A stretch of 64,000 nucleotides of DNA from Artemisia argyi (Eukaryota > Streptophyta > Magnoliopsida > Asterales > Asteraceae): positions 73,173,757 to 73,237,756 of the forward strand of contig CM060686.1 of assembly GCA_030686995.1 (NCBI GenBank), given 5' to 3'. Of the stretch, positions 8,966 to 20,578 are shown piece after piece; within the stretch, counting starts at the first letter, position 1, and each line of letters opens with the position of its first letter. A program made the position numbers and the translations under genes. The notes beneath the pieces are model-generated. The model saw only the letters and a program-made list of their open reading frames with translations. It had not been told where the DNA came from and ran no database searches.

Positions 8966-11900
8966 TGATTGATGCTAAACCGTCAACCTATATTGACCAA
9001 GGAATGGTCAACAAAGTCAGACTGCCTAGAGTCAATGCTCCGCGGAAGTATAAGGTTTCCCCGGGTCGTTATATCCCGACGAGGTATGAATTGTAATTAA
9101 ACGGTTTCGTGATCGGGTGAATTTGGATGGAAAGAGGTTTTGAGTTATTTGAACTAAGGAATCTACAAGAGAATAGCTTAAATAAGCTATATGAATAAGA
9201 CGGGAAAGGTAAGAAAAACCAGAAATGTTAAAAACCTAAAAACGCGTACGTTACGTTTAAATAAAACGCGAACGTACAAAATAAAAAGTGAAAACGAAAA
9301 TCTGAAAACGCCCAGGGGGTGAAAATGACTTTTTTACAAACTACAAGATAAACAAAAATTTTTAGAAAAAGAAAATTACTTTTTACACTAATTAATTAAT
9401 TATTATTAATTAAAAACTATTTAATACTTATTATTAATACTTAAATAACTAAAATACAATATAATATTATTTAAATACTAAAAAGGTGAAAATAAAATTT
9501 CTAAAATTATAAAATAACTAAAAACAAGTTTTAAAAATAAAAATAAGTATTTTTGTCTTTTTGTGGATTTTCTATTAATTAATTACTAATTAACTAATTA
9601 AACTATTTTAAATTAAGAAAAATACTAAATTAACAGTAAAAATTCTAATAAAATTTCTAAAATTATTTTACAACATATAAAAACTATAAAAAAATATAAA
9701 AACTAAGTTTTGCTTAATAAAAACTAATTATGCTATTTTAAACTTAATATTAATTAATTATTAATAAAACTAGGATTAATTATAATAAATACTAAAAGAG
9801 AAAATAAAAATCTGAGAAAATTATTATAAATACTTTAATATAATAGGAATTTAAGAAAAATATAAAAATGACAAGTACTTAATTAAAAACTAAAAATGAA
9901 AAATAAAATTTAAATAAAATTAAATAGAAAGTATCACTTAATAATTAATTTGTTTTTCTTGGATTTTCTTTTGGAAACTTATTTTATACCTAAAATGGGA
10001 AACTTTTTACAAAAGCAACTTTTTTGGAGCTTAAAAATAAGCAAAACAAGTGCTTATTATGGTGACAGTTGACTTTGGTCAACTGTCAAGAGCAAAAGCT
10101 GATGTGGACTAATAGGGGGGCCCACAATGGTGAAATAAGATGGCAATAAGCTGTATGAACTAAAATAAGCTGGAAGGAACAAGTACAAGCTTTGAATAAG
10201 TCAAATAAGCTAGTTAAGCAAATCCAAAAACTTTCAAACTGCTCAGAAATGGGACAACCTTGAGGTGTGGTTTCAGGTGGGGCCCAGGGGTCTTGAGATC
10301 AAAGCTTGGGTCAAAACCACAAGTCTACCAGGAGGGGGGTTGAGGGAATCAAGTTTTGTGGCTTGTGGACCACTGAGGTGGGCTGCAGCCACCCTTAAAG
10401 GTGGTTGTGTGGTGGTGAGAGCTGTGCAGCAGGGGCAATACTTGCCCTGCAGGTGTCTTTGGGGCAAAGTGGGGCCCACACAAAAATTTAGAAAAATCAA
10501 AGGAGCTTGGAAACTTAAATTAGAGCTGGTAGAGAACAAATTTGAGCAAGTTTCAACCTTTAATTCAACTCACATAAATCACAACAATTGCCACAATATT
10601 TGGAAAAACCTGATGAACACAAATTGACTTTTCAATGAAACTTGCTATTTTGACCTTTATGGATTTTGATTGGTTCCTAAACACTGAAAACTTGTTCATA
10701 AGTTAAGATTAAACCAGAATAAGTTAAGAGAACCAATTATCTACTGAAATGATGGTTGTTTAGACTCAATAACCACCACAGTTAACTTTGGTGGTGAGAA
10801 TTATGGGATTTTGACTTTTTTGCAAAACACAACTGACTTTTATGGCTAAAATGACCTACTGAGACCTAAATAAACATGCATAAACTAAAAATGGTAGCAA
10901 TTACAAACTAGATCACAGAGTATGCCCTAATCCAAACACCCCTTTTTAAACTGAAAATGGGAATTTTGTAAAGAAAACTTGCAACATAAACCATTATTCT
11001 AATCCATTACCTATTCTAACATTAATCAAACATAATTTGAACAATAATAAACCAAGATTAACAACAGAAACTCAGAATTGCAATATCAATTAAAATCTTA
11101 CAAAGTTGCCACCACAGAACTGAGATTCCAAGTTCAAGTTAACTTCCTAAAGACTCCCTTGAGTCACTACTACCCTGGAACTTCAAAATGCCAACACACT
11201 TCTGCTTCCATCATCACTTAAACTGAATTTTTCATTATAAGCTAATTTTATGGTATTTTGTGAAGTTTAAGCAAACTTGAATAATACTATTTAAAAAGCC
11301 TTGAAAGTTATTTAAAAACTCAAAAGTAGTCTGAAAAGAGCTTATTCAGATAGATTCAACAACACTTAACAATATTTAGCAAAGTTGTCAATTTTGCTAA
11401 AAATTGCCATAAACTGAATTAGTAGATGAAACTGAAATCAATGTTAAACAAAGCATATATTACTTCAAAATAAACTGAATACACTTGTTTCAAACTAAAA
11501 ATTACAACTTGAAATGGAATTTCACTACCTACGACATCATAAAAACTAAACTACACTACTTAAAACTAAAAACTGCCTCTTTCTTCTTTTTTCTTTTCTT
11601 TTTATAGTCTTGGAGTGTCTCAGAGTCTTTCCCACTTCGTTTGAGCCGTTGGATGAGCTTGGTTGATCATGGCCGTTCAAATTGGTATTTGGCGGGAAAT
11701 AAGGAAAAGTGGGTTTGGTTTGTGCATTTATGAGGAGGGGGGTTGGTTGGGTGTAGGTGATAGTATTTATGATGTTTGGTGAGGAGATTGAGGAGATTGG
11801 GAGGAGGGGGGAGAAAAGCACCAGGGATTAGGGAGAGGTTAGGGACGGTGAATAGTAATAGGGGTGTGGGGTTTGACTTAGGTCAACGAGCAGGGAAGTA

Positions 11901-12663
11901 TTAAAAGGTGGGATGGGCCGGGTAGTGATTGGTCTTGGGGATTTGGATAGTGTACTGGACCAGGCCAAAAAAGAGAGGGTAAAGGGTTTGGTTTGTTTTT
12001 GTAGTTTGTTTGTTTATTTTGCAAAAACCACAAGGACCATTTTTGTAATTTAGCAAAATGCAAGGGCTGATCATGCAATCTTTCCAAAGTAACAACAAGG
12101 ACCATACTTGCATAGTTCAAATATCCAAAACCCATTTTTGCAATTTTGTACTTTTCAAAATTCTCGGGGACCATTTATGTCAATTTTCAAAATCCGGGGA
12201 CTAAAATTGCCATTTTGTAAAATCTTTTATCCAAGGACCAAATTTGAACATTTTTTAACTTCCAAGGACTAAAAATGATTTTGTATCCAAAAATATCCCA
12301 CCAGGGACTGAATCTGCCAAAATCTGTAACTCCAGGGACTAAATTGTAATTTTCCAAAACTTTTCAGAATTTTCACCAAAGGACTAAATATGACAACTTA
12401 TGATTGTAAAAGGACCTTTGGTGATAATTTTCTATATTTTGAATATCCAGGGACTAGTTTTGTTAATTTTAGAAAGTCGGGGGATTGAAACTGCCAATTT
12501 TGCAAACTTTATACGTTTTTCATTTGTTTTTGCTCGTTTTGCATCTAAAACATATAAAACACGATTTTGAAATATTTTTAGTATTTTGATGCATTACTGA
12601 GTGTTTTTGTATGTTTTGCAGTTCAGATTAGACCAAAAATGATGAGTGTTTGAGCACTCATCA
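8966..12663 (-). repeat. 3' LTR of element F
   Basis: 3,698 bp, reading TGATGAGTGC to GCATCAATCA on the minus strand. It has a very AT-rich part at 9350-9960, a CTATAAAA box at 11600-11607 (minus) and an array of degenerate CCAAGGACTAAATTTG-like units at about 12020-12500. A 120-codon plus-strand frame at 10265-10627 is repeated unchanged in the other LTR but has no gene-like support. Confidence 0.92.
12020..12500 (-). repeat. Degenerate short-unit array near the U3 start of the F LTR
   Basis: About ten units built on GGGACTAAATTG or AAGGACCAAATTTG alternate with AT-rich spacers of 25-35 bases. The same array is at about 19100-19585 in the other LTR and at about 26440-26760 in element D. It sits between the LTR start and the TATA box in element orientation, so it may be a regulatory array. 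That role is an inference. Confidence 0.6.
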
Positions 12664-12675
12664 ATCCCCCACACA
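12664..12675 (-). other. Polypurine tract of element F
   Basis: GTGTGGGGGATT on the minus strand directly precedes the 3' LTR start TGATGAGTGC. Its place and composition fit the plus-strand primer of an LTR element. Confidence 0.85.
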
Positions 12676-12737
12676 AAACTATTGCTAGTCCCTAGCAATA
12701 CTGTTTTGAAAACTTGATGGATTTGAAAAACTCTTTA

Positions 12738-13070
12738 CCAAAAGCCATCACTTCTGGAGTAGCCAGGTGTAAGAACTGTGGCACACCTGATAACCGTGTG
12801 ATTTTGAGCAAACCACCAGCTGTCAACGGATTTGAGTAGTCTTTACCAGAAGCCGTTTGCTTCTGGACTAGCCAGCTCTTAATGGAATAGTCAACATCTT
12901 GGTGAGCTGATTACCAATTATGGATTTTCCACGGCCTTTACCACAAGCCATAATCTTGCGGGCTAGCCAACTCATTTGTTTTCGGGGAGTTGATGAACCA
13001 TACAATTTTGGGCAAATTGCAAGCCGTCAACGGATTTGAGATGTCTTTACCAAGAGCCGTTTGCTCCTGG
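12738..13070 (-). repeat. Array of four related stem-loops in the 3' untranslated part of F
   Basis: Four units spaced about 95-110 bp apart each pair across a short loop: 12738-12757, 12846-12866 (CCAGAAGC facing GCTTCTGG, loop CGTTT), 12941-12961 and 13050-13070. Each is framed by CTTTACCA on one side and an AGCCA motif on the other. Stems stay paired, with one mismatch at most, while stem bases vary between units. The rest of 12676-13453 is non-coding and shows nothing else. Confidence 0.6.
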
Positions 13071-13453
13071 ACTAGCCAATCCCTTTTGTCGTTTAGACAA
13101 GGCGGACTGATTACCACAAAAATTTTGAAGCACCAGTGAAAAATTTTTAAAATTTTTGAAATTTTGGCTAAAACGGGAGTATTATATAGTAAAATGTGAT
13201 AAAATTTGCTAGAATAGCGAATACCCCCCCACACTTATCATGAATATTGTCCTCAATATTCAAAATCCCGGCTATTATGCCGACATTTTGAACGTAAAAG
13301 GGCAACATTACAAGCTAAGCGTGGAAAACACCATTTTGTATTTTTCACTCTTGTAACCATAGCATGGGGGACTCCCCCACACGTAGGGTGAAAACCCTAT
13401 AAGAATGCTACTGTTTTTGTTTACCGAGTCGCTAGCTTGACTCGACCCCGAAT

Positions 13454-14554
13454 TCATTTGTCCTTGGGGAATGTGGAAGAAGTGATCTCATTCGGACTTT
13501 CATTCAAGATGTTTGGACAAACATATGAAGCACGTGAAAGTTCCACACCGATGAGATAAGTATCCGGCTCAAGATAATGATATATGAAAATGCCGGGATC
13601 AAATATAGTGTCCTCACTCCCGAAGGAGTGAAGAAGAGAAGAAGTCACGTTATAGGTGAAGAAAAGGAAGAAAATCATGATAAAAAGCATGATTTGATCT
13701 TCTTCCTCAAGAGGAGGCTCCGTAGCCTGAGTTTGGATTGCAAAGGTAAAGCTCGTAAACAACCCGGGAGGGTGGGTGGGATTTTGCAAATTCTCATGAT
13801 TGAGAGCATCTCCCCCCGGGATATCAAACTGATGAGAGAGTTCACCGGAGAACTCCTCATGAAGAGAATCATTCACAAGATGTGAATCTGTGAACTCATG
13901 TTCCATTGTGGACTCATCACAATCCTCGTCAAAGATTTGATTGTTAGAAATCATAGTGAATTCAGATTCGAATTCAAATAGAGGATTGGTGAGAGTTGTG
14001 TTGAATGTTTCGGGAACAAAGAGATTAACATTCTCTATTGGACTGCTGGGATCAGAAGTGAGTGACGGATCATGATATAGGAGACTTTCAATTTCTCCCA
14101 GATCGGCTTGGAAATCAAGGAGACCATCATCACTTTCCAATGAAAGTGGATCGATGTGAGCAAGTTCATCAGCGAACTCCTCAAGAAGAGGATCAACATC
14201 AGAATGAGGCAGTGATGCCTCGATATACTCAATGTCTCCATGAGATGTACAATCATCATTAAAATCTGAGAAAGTCTCAAAATGATCATTTGAACACTCA
14301 AGAGGTGAAGGGATATCACACATATCATCTAAAGTTCCCTGTGACTCTCCTGGGATTGGGACAAGGATCTCAACACTAGACTTTATTAATTCGTCCGATT
14401 CCTTATTAGGAAAAGTGCTAAGATGCTCATCCCCCATGATCAGAGAGTGAGTGTGAACTTCGGATGTGATAAGAGCAGACTGAGGGAGATAAGAAAGACT
14501 AGCACACATAGATTTTATATTTTTCATGTGTTCTTCTGCTAGCAATTCTTGCAT
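13454..14554 (-). CDS. Distal half of the F gag-like polyprotein (366 residues, after an amber codon)
   Basis: This frame continues that of 14567-15856 and is separated only by TAG and 12 more bases, so it is probably one protein interrupted by an amber codon. The ATG at 14554 may not be a real start. The protein is very acidic, with repeated LLEEFADELAHIDP-like and SLLYHDPS-like motifs. Near residues 290-310 it has a strongly hydrophobic run (IMLFIMIFFLFF) that looks like a membrane segment, followed by HSFGSEDTIFDPG. The same acidic and SEDTIFDPG motifs occur in proteins I remember from Tanacetum and relatives. No enzyme motif is visible and its function is unknown. Confidence 0.65.
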   Translation of the reverse strand: MQELLAEEHMKNIKSMCASLSYLPQSALITSEVHTHSLIMGDEHLSTFPNKESDELIKSSVEILVPIPGESQGTLDDMCDIPSPLECSNDHFETFSDFNDDCTSHGDIEYIEASLPHSDVDPLLEEFADELAHIDPLSLESDDGLLDFQADLGEIESLLYHDPSLTSDPSSPIENVNLFVPETFNTTLTNPLFEFESEFTMISNNQIFDEDCDESTMEHEFTDSHLVNDSLHEEFSGELSHQFDIPGGDALNHENLQNPTHPPGLFTSFTFAIQTQATEPPLEEEDQIMLFIMIFFLFFTYNVTSSLLHSFGSEDTIFDPGIFIYHYLEPDTYLIGVELSRASYVCPNILNESPNEITSSTFPKDK

Positions 14555-14566
14555 ACTCTTATCTCC

Positions 14567-15856
14567 CTATGCTTCCATGGAAGGAATCTCAACTGATGAA
14601 TTGGATGAATCTTTGTAATATTCCTTCATTTGAATAGAATCCTCATCATCATCGTCATCATGAAGAGCAGCATAGCGAAGATTGGCACGTATTTTAGCCG
14701 CTCTTTGCTCAGCAAGTAATTCTTCCATGCTCTTTTCGTTTCTAGCTTCTCGTTCTTCGGCAAATAATTCTGCCACGGATTTTTGACGAGAATCTTGAAA
14801 CGATGAAGTGGCAAACTCCTCCTTAAGTTCTTTTAAAATATCAAGAGCCTTTAGTAAAAGGTCTTGCTCGGTTTCTTGAGGAGTTGTGTGAATCATTTGG
14901 TGTTGTGGAGGTGGGTCTGAATACGAATAGTCGTAATTGTTACAAGGAAACGGATTCCCTGTTTGACAATCAGAGCTAGTGTGTGGACCTCCACAATACT
15001 CACAATAGTAAAACTGATGTGGCTGTGAGTCGTGTGTGCTGTAGTCATAATTGTTATCGGGAAACTGCTCATAGATAAGCGTGTTTCCCGATTGACAATC
15101 AGAACTGCAGTGTGGACCACCACAGTACTCACAACAGTAAAACTGTTGAGTCTGGCTTGGTGTATCTTGATACGAAGCATCATTGAAGTTTGGATAATAT
15201 GATTCTTGCTCGTATGAATGTGTTGGGTAATTGGAAAAATTTGAAGAGTCGTTGAATGAGTTTTGATTAGGATCATAAGCAAATGAATTACTCGACCCAC
15301 AAAACAAACAACTCCCGTTTTGGATATCATTACCACATTTTACACATGTACACCAACGACATGGCAAACCAAAAAGTGGCTCACCACAACCGACACAAGG
15401 AATAAAAGCCGGAGGTGGGACAAGTGGTGTGCTCTTAGAGCTAGCAATTTCCACCACTTCCGTTATGGTCTCGGTTTTTGGTTCTTGATAAACGTGAAGG
15501 TTAGGTAAGTCATTCTTTTCAGTCACTGCCCTAAGCTCTGTACGTTTGCTTGACAAACTTTTAACCGTAAACCGTGAAAGGTTAGGGTCAATTCTTGACG
15601 GTTTAGGAGCAATTGTGAGCTTAGGTTTTTGAACAACCGAAGGTTGGACGTATTTAGCACTTTCATTGTCAGAGGAAAGTACCGGGTCCTTTGTCACCTC
15701 GGTTTCTTGATTCATTTCCCTCACCGGAGAGGGAATAGGAATCGAAGGTCCATCATAATCACTACGACATCTCGATATTTTTGATAAGGCCATAAGTTTT
15801 TCAATTTTGCTCTGAAAGGCCCATTGCTCAAAGAAATCGTCATCGAGAGATGTCAT
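14567..15856 (-). CDS. Proximal half of the F gag-like protein with zinc-binding motifs (429 residues)
   Basis: This is the first long frame after the PBS, where gag is expected. Around residues 154-187 are four CXXC pairs, beginning CVGCGEP and ending CLFC, which suggest a zinc ribbon. Around residues 242-254 and 285-297 are two knuckles of the form CX2CX3HX4C (CEYCGGPHCSSDC and CEYCGGPHTSSDC), a spacing I know from plant Ty3-type gags. The C-terminal part has two charged repeats, KSVAELFAEER and KSMEELLAEQR. A third, KSMQELLAEEH, lies just past the stop, so translation probably once ran through. The stop at 14567-14569 is TAG followed by GGA. Confidence 0.7.
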   Translation of the reverse strand: MTSLDDDFFEQWAFQSKIEKLMALSKISRCRSDYDGPSIPIPSPVREMNQETEVTKDPVLSSDNESAKYVQPSVVQKPKLTIAPKPSRIDPNLSRFTVKSLSSKRTELRAVTEKNDLPNLHVYQEPKTETITEVVEIASSKSTPLVPPPAFIPCVGCGEPLFGLPCRWCTCVKCGNDIQNGSCLFCGSSNSFAYDPNQNSFNDSSNFSNYPTHSYEQESYYPNFNDASYQDTPSQTQQFYCCEYCGGPHCSSDCQSGNTLIYEQFPDNNYDYSTHDSQPHQFYYCEYCGGPHTSSDCQTGNPFPCNNYDYSYSDPPPQHQMIHTTPQETEQDLLLKALDILKELKEEFATSSFQDSRQKSVAELFAEEREARNEKSMEELLAEQRAAKIRANLRYAALHDDDDDEDSIQMKEYYKDSSNSSVEIPSMEA

Positions 15857-16025
15857 TTAAAATTATACATGAGAGGGGTATAAGAAGGTAGAATCAAACG
15901 GATAGATGGTAAGGAAAGATATTTTTGGGTTTTTATGAAAAGATATGAACAAGGATGGATAAATGTACAATGGAACGAATTCGAAAGACACTAATCAGAA
16001 AAACCGTTTAGATACGCACACAACC

Positions 16026-16043
16026 TCCCCGGCAGCGGCGCCA
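16026..16043 (-). other. Primer binding site of element F
   Basis: The minus strand reads TGGCGCCGCTGCCGGGGA five bases inside the 5' LTR. The same string follows the D LTR at 46933-46950. GGCGCC-starting sites of this kind are common in plant Ty3-type elements; I do not assign the tRNA. Confidence 0.85.
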
Positions 16044-16048
16044 AAAAT

Positions 16049-19000
16049 TGATTGATGCTAAACCGTCAACCTATATTGACCAAGGAATGGTCAACAAAGT
16101 TAGACTGCCTAGAGTCAATGCTCCGCGGAAGTATAAGGTTTCCCCGGGTCGTTATGTCCCGACGAGGTGTGAATTGTAATTAAACGGTTTCGTGATCGGG
16201 TGAATTTGGATGGAAAGGGGTTTTGAGTTATTTGAACTAAGGAATCTACAAGAGAATAGCATAAATAAGCTATATGAATAAGACGGGAAAGGTAAGAAAA
16301 ACCAGAAATGTTAAAAACCTAAAAACGCGTACGTTACGTTTAAATAAAACGCGAACGTACAAAATAAAAAGTGAAAACGAAAATCTGAAAACGCCCAGGG
16401 GGTGAAAATGAGTTTTTTACAAACTACAAGATAAACAAAAATTTTTAGAAAAAGAAAATTACTTTTTACACTAATTAATTAATTATTATTAATTAAAAAC
16501 TATTTAATACTTATTATTAATACTTAAATAACTAAAATACAATATAATATTATTTAAATACTAAAAAGGTGAAAATAAAATTTATAAAATTATAAAATAA
16601 CTAAAAACAAGTTTTAAAAATAAAAATAAGTATTTTTGTCTTTTTGTGGATTTTCTATTAATTAATTACTAATTAACTAATTAAACTATTTTAAATTAAG
16701 AAAAATACTAAATGAACAGTAAAAATTCTAATAAAATTTCTAAAATTATTTTACAACATATAAAAGCTATAAAAATATAAAAACTAAGTTTTGCTTAATA
16801 AAAACTAATTATGCTATTTTAAACTTAATATTAATTAATTATTAATAAAACTAGGATTAATTATAATAAATACTAAAAGAGAAAATAAAAATCTGAGAAA
16901 ATTATTATAAATACTTTAATATAATAGGAATTTAAGAAAAATATAAAAATGACAAGTACTTAATTAAAAACTAAAAATGAAAAATAAAATTTAAATAAAA
17001 TTAAATAGAAAGTATCACTTAATAATTAATTTGTTTTTCTTGGATTTTCTTTTGGAAACTTATTTTATACCTAAAATGGGAAACTTTTTACAAAAGCAAC
17101 TTTTTTGGAGCTTAAAAATAAGCAAAACAAGTGCTTATTATGGTGACATTTGACTTTGGTCAACTGTCAAGAGCAAAAGCTGATGTGGACTAATAGGGGG
17201 GCCCACAATGGTGAAATAAGATGGCAATAAGCTGTATGAACTAAAATAAGCTGGGAGGAACAAGTACAAGCTTTGAATAAGCCAAATAAGCTAGTTAAGC
17301 AAATCCAAAAACTTTCAAACTGCTCAGAAATGGGACAACCTTGAGGTGTGGTTTCAGGTGGGGCCCAGGGGTCTTGAGATCAAAGCTTGGGTCAAAACCA
17401 CAAGTCTACCAGGAGGGGGGTTGAGGGAATCAAGTTTTGTGGCTTGTGGACCACTGAGGTGGGCTGCAGCCACCCTTAAAGGTGGTTGTGTGGTGGTGAG
17501 AGCTGTGCAGCAGGGGCAATACTTGCCCTGCAGGTGTCTTTGGGGCAAAGTGGGGCCCACACAAAAATTTAGAAAAATCAAAGGAGCTTGGAAACTTAAA
17601 TTAGAGCTGGTAGAGAACAAATTTGAGCAAGTTTCAACCTTTAATTCAACTCACATAAATCACAACAATTGCCACAATATTTGGAAAAACCTGATGAACA
17701 CAAATTGACTTTTTAATGAAACTTGCTATTTTGACCTTTATGGATTTTGATTGGTTCCTAAACACTGAAAACTTGTTCATAAGTTAAGATTAAACCAGAA
17801 TAAGTTAAGAGAACCAATTATCTACTGAAATGATGGTTGTTTAGACTCAATAACCACCACAGTTAACTGTGGTGGTGAGAATTATGGGATTTTGACTTTT
17901 TTGCAAAACACAACTGACTTTTATGGCTAAAATGACCTACTGAGACATAAATAAACATGCATAAACTAAAAATGATAGCAATTACAAACTAGATCACAAA
18001 GTATGCCCTAATCCTCCAAACACCCCTTTATAAACTGAAAATGGGAATTTTGTAAAGAAAACTTGCAACATAAACCATTAATCTAATCCATTACCTATTC
18101 TAACATTAATCAAACATAATTTGAACAATAATAAACCAAGATTAACAACAGAAACTCAGAATTGCAATATCAATTAAAATCTTACAAAGTTGCCACCACA
18201 GAACTGAGATTCCAAGTTCAAGTTAACTTCCTAAAGACTCCCTTGAGTCACTACTACCCTGGAACTTCAAAATGCCAACACACTTCTGCTTCCATCATCA
18301 CTTAAACTGAATTTTTCATTATAAGCTAATTTTATGGTATTTTGTGAAGTTTAAGCAAACTTGAATAATACTATTTAAAAAGCCTTGAAAGTTATTTAAA
18401 AACTCAAAAGTAGTCTGAAAAGAGCTTATTCAGATAGATTCAACAACACTTAACAATATTTAGCAAAGTTGTCAATTTTGCCAAAAATTGCCATAAACTG
18501 AATTAGTAGATGAAACTGAAATCAATGTTAAACAAAGCTTATATTAGTTCAAAATAAACTGAATACACTTGTTTCAAACTAAAAATTACAACTTGAAATG
18601 GAATTTCACTACCTACGACATGATAAAAACTAAACTACACTACTTAAAACTAAAAACTGCCTCTTTCTTCTTTTTTCTTTTCTTTTTATAGTCTTGGAGT
18701 GTCTCAGAGTCTTTCCCACTTCATTTGAGCCGTTGGATGAGATTGGTTGATCATGGCCGTTCAAATTGGTATTTGGCGGGAAATAAGGAAAAGTGGGTTT
18801 GGTTTGTGCATTTATGAGGAGGGGGTTGGTTGGGGGTAGGTGATAGTATTTATGATGTTTGGTGAGGAGATTGAGGAGATTGGGAGGAGGGGGAGACAAA
18901 GCACCAGGGATTAGGGAGAGGTTAGGGACGGTGAATAGTAATAGGGGTGTGGGGTTTGACTTAGGTCAACGAGCAGGGAAGTATTAAAAGGTGGGATGGG

Positions 19001-19746
19001 CCGGGTAGTGATTGGGCTTGGGGATTTGGATAGTGTACTGGACCAGGCCAAAAAAGAGAGGGTAAAGGGTTTGGTTTGTTTGTGTAGTTTGTTTGTTTAT
19101 TTTGCAAAAACCACAAGGACCATTTTTGTAATTTAGCAAAATGCAAGGGTTGATCATGCAATCTTTCGAAAGTAACAACAAGGACCATACTTGCATAGTT
19201 CAAATATCCAAAACCCATTTTTGCAATTTTGTACTTGTCAAAATTCCCGGGGACCATTTATGTCAATTTTCAAAATCCGGGGACTAAAATTGCCATTTTG
19301 TAAAATCTTTTATCCAAGGACTAAATTTGAACATTTTTGAACTTCCAAGGACTAAAAATGATTTTTTATCCAAAAATATCCCATCAGGGACTGAATCTGC
19401 CAAAATCTGTAACTCTAGGGACTAAATTGTAATTTTCCAAAACTTTTCAGAATTTTCACCAAAGGACTAAATATGACAACTTATGATTGTAAAAGGACCT
19501 TTGGTGATAATTTTCTATATTTTGAATATCCAGGGACTAGTTTTGTTAATTTTAGAAAGTCGGGGGACTGAAACTGCCAATTTTGCAAACTTTATACGTT
19601 TTTCATTTGTTTTTGCTCGTTTTGCATCTAAAACATATAAAACACGATTTTGAAATATTTTTAGTATTTTGATGCATTACTGAGTGTTTTTGTATGTTTT
19701 GCAGTTCAGATTAGACCAAAAATGATGAGTGTTTGAGCACTCATCA
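16049..19746 (-). repeat. 5' LTR of element F
   Basis: 3,698 bp, nearly identical to 8966-12663. In element orientation it starts at 19746 and the promoter CTATAAAA box is at 18684-18691. A few substitutions and compensating small indels separate the two LTRs. Confidence 0.92.
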
Positions 19747-19751
19747 CTCAC

Positions 19752-20560
19752 ACTTGAGTTTAACTCTTTGAATGACAAAGTATCCAAGCTTCAAAAGGAG
19801 TCTTTAAGTTTTTCTAAATACAAAAAGAGTACTAATGATTTAGAAGAAATAATAAGTCGCCAAAAAGTGTCACAAGATAAAGGAGGTCTTGGATTTACAA
19901 AACATGATAAAACCACTTCCGAAAGTCTAACAAAACCAATAGTGTTTGTTGAATCAAGTCAAAACGATGATCCACAAATCTCCAAACCTGACGCGGTGAG
20001 TGACGCGTCGATGCGCCAGGTCTCTGGGAAAAGTTGGATCATCGTCAAATAATTTTGTTAAAACAACTACTTCTCAAGCTCCTTTTGCAAATACTCGTGG
20101 CAACCAAGCACCCATTGCAAGAACGGTAAACCCAAAATAAAGTTATAATTCGGGTTCCCGTAATGGTCTTAGATATACACAACCTCGAGTTAATCATAGA
20201 CTACTTTTATCTACATCTATGAGACCTACTACTTTATACAACCAAAGACCTTCATTTCAAATTAATCAAAGAAGAAACTTTCATAATTATAATCAAAGGT
20301 CATTTCAATATCAACACAACGATTATCAAAGGAGAGAAAACTCCTATTCAAACCAAAGTTTATTTAGACCGCAAACATATCATAATTATAGACCGAGCTT
20401 TCAAAATCAAAACAATTTTCAAAACAATCCTTGGTCTACTCTCTCTAGATTCGGTATTGAGAAACTATGTGTCTTGCTTCAAGACCCAAGAATGTTCAAC
20501 TTGGGCATGTTAAATACTAACCAAAATGGACCCAAGAGGCAATGGGTATCACAAGCATGA
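19752..20560 (+). pseudogene. gag of element B, 3' segment
   Basis: This is the continuation of the gag tail after element F. Joining codons across F gives an acidic, coiled-coil-like stretch comparable to residues 400-470 of the E gag. A frame runs to 20052 and is then broken; a second frame covers 20219-20560 and ends GPKRQWVSQA before TGA at 20558-20560. It is rich in Asn, Gln, Arg and Tyr, as nucleic-acid binding gag tails are. The region at 19987-20020 is a GC-rich insert in the same place as the GC-rich module of the E gag. Confidence 0.7.
19987..20020 (+). repeat. GC-rich module inside the B gag frame
   Basis: CCTGACGCGGTGAGTGACGC continues into GTCGATGCGCCAGG. It shares ACGCG and the flanking CCTG and CCAG halves with the block before B's own LTR TATA box (48531-48573). 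It occupies the same gag position as the unrelated module of element E (56613-56684). Confidence 0.55.
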
Positions 20561-20578
20561 GGTGTGTCTTTGTTGTAG

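Larger units (their letters stand above)
8966..19746 (-). mobile_element. Element F: 10.8-kb non-autonomous Ty3-type LTR retrotransposon
   Basis: It is flanked by the 5-bp duplication CTCAC (8961-8965 and 19747-19751), and gag of B reads through when it is removed. The ends are TG and CA on both LTRs. On the minus strand the order is 5' LTR (16049-19746), PBS, a gag-like frame, a hairpin array, PPT and 3' LTR (8966-12663). No protease, RT, RNase H or integrase frame is present, so it must rely on enzymes from a partner. Both LTRs are 3,698 bp and differ by few bases, so the insertion is recent. Confidence 0.92.

Noticed and set aside
10265..10627. 120-codon plus-strand frame as a gene
   Set aside because: It lies wholly inside an LTR, antisense to the element, has no recognisable protein and is repeated only because the LTR is.
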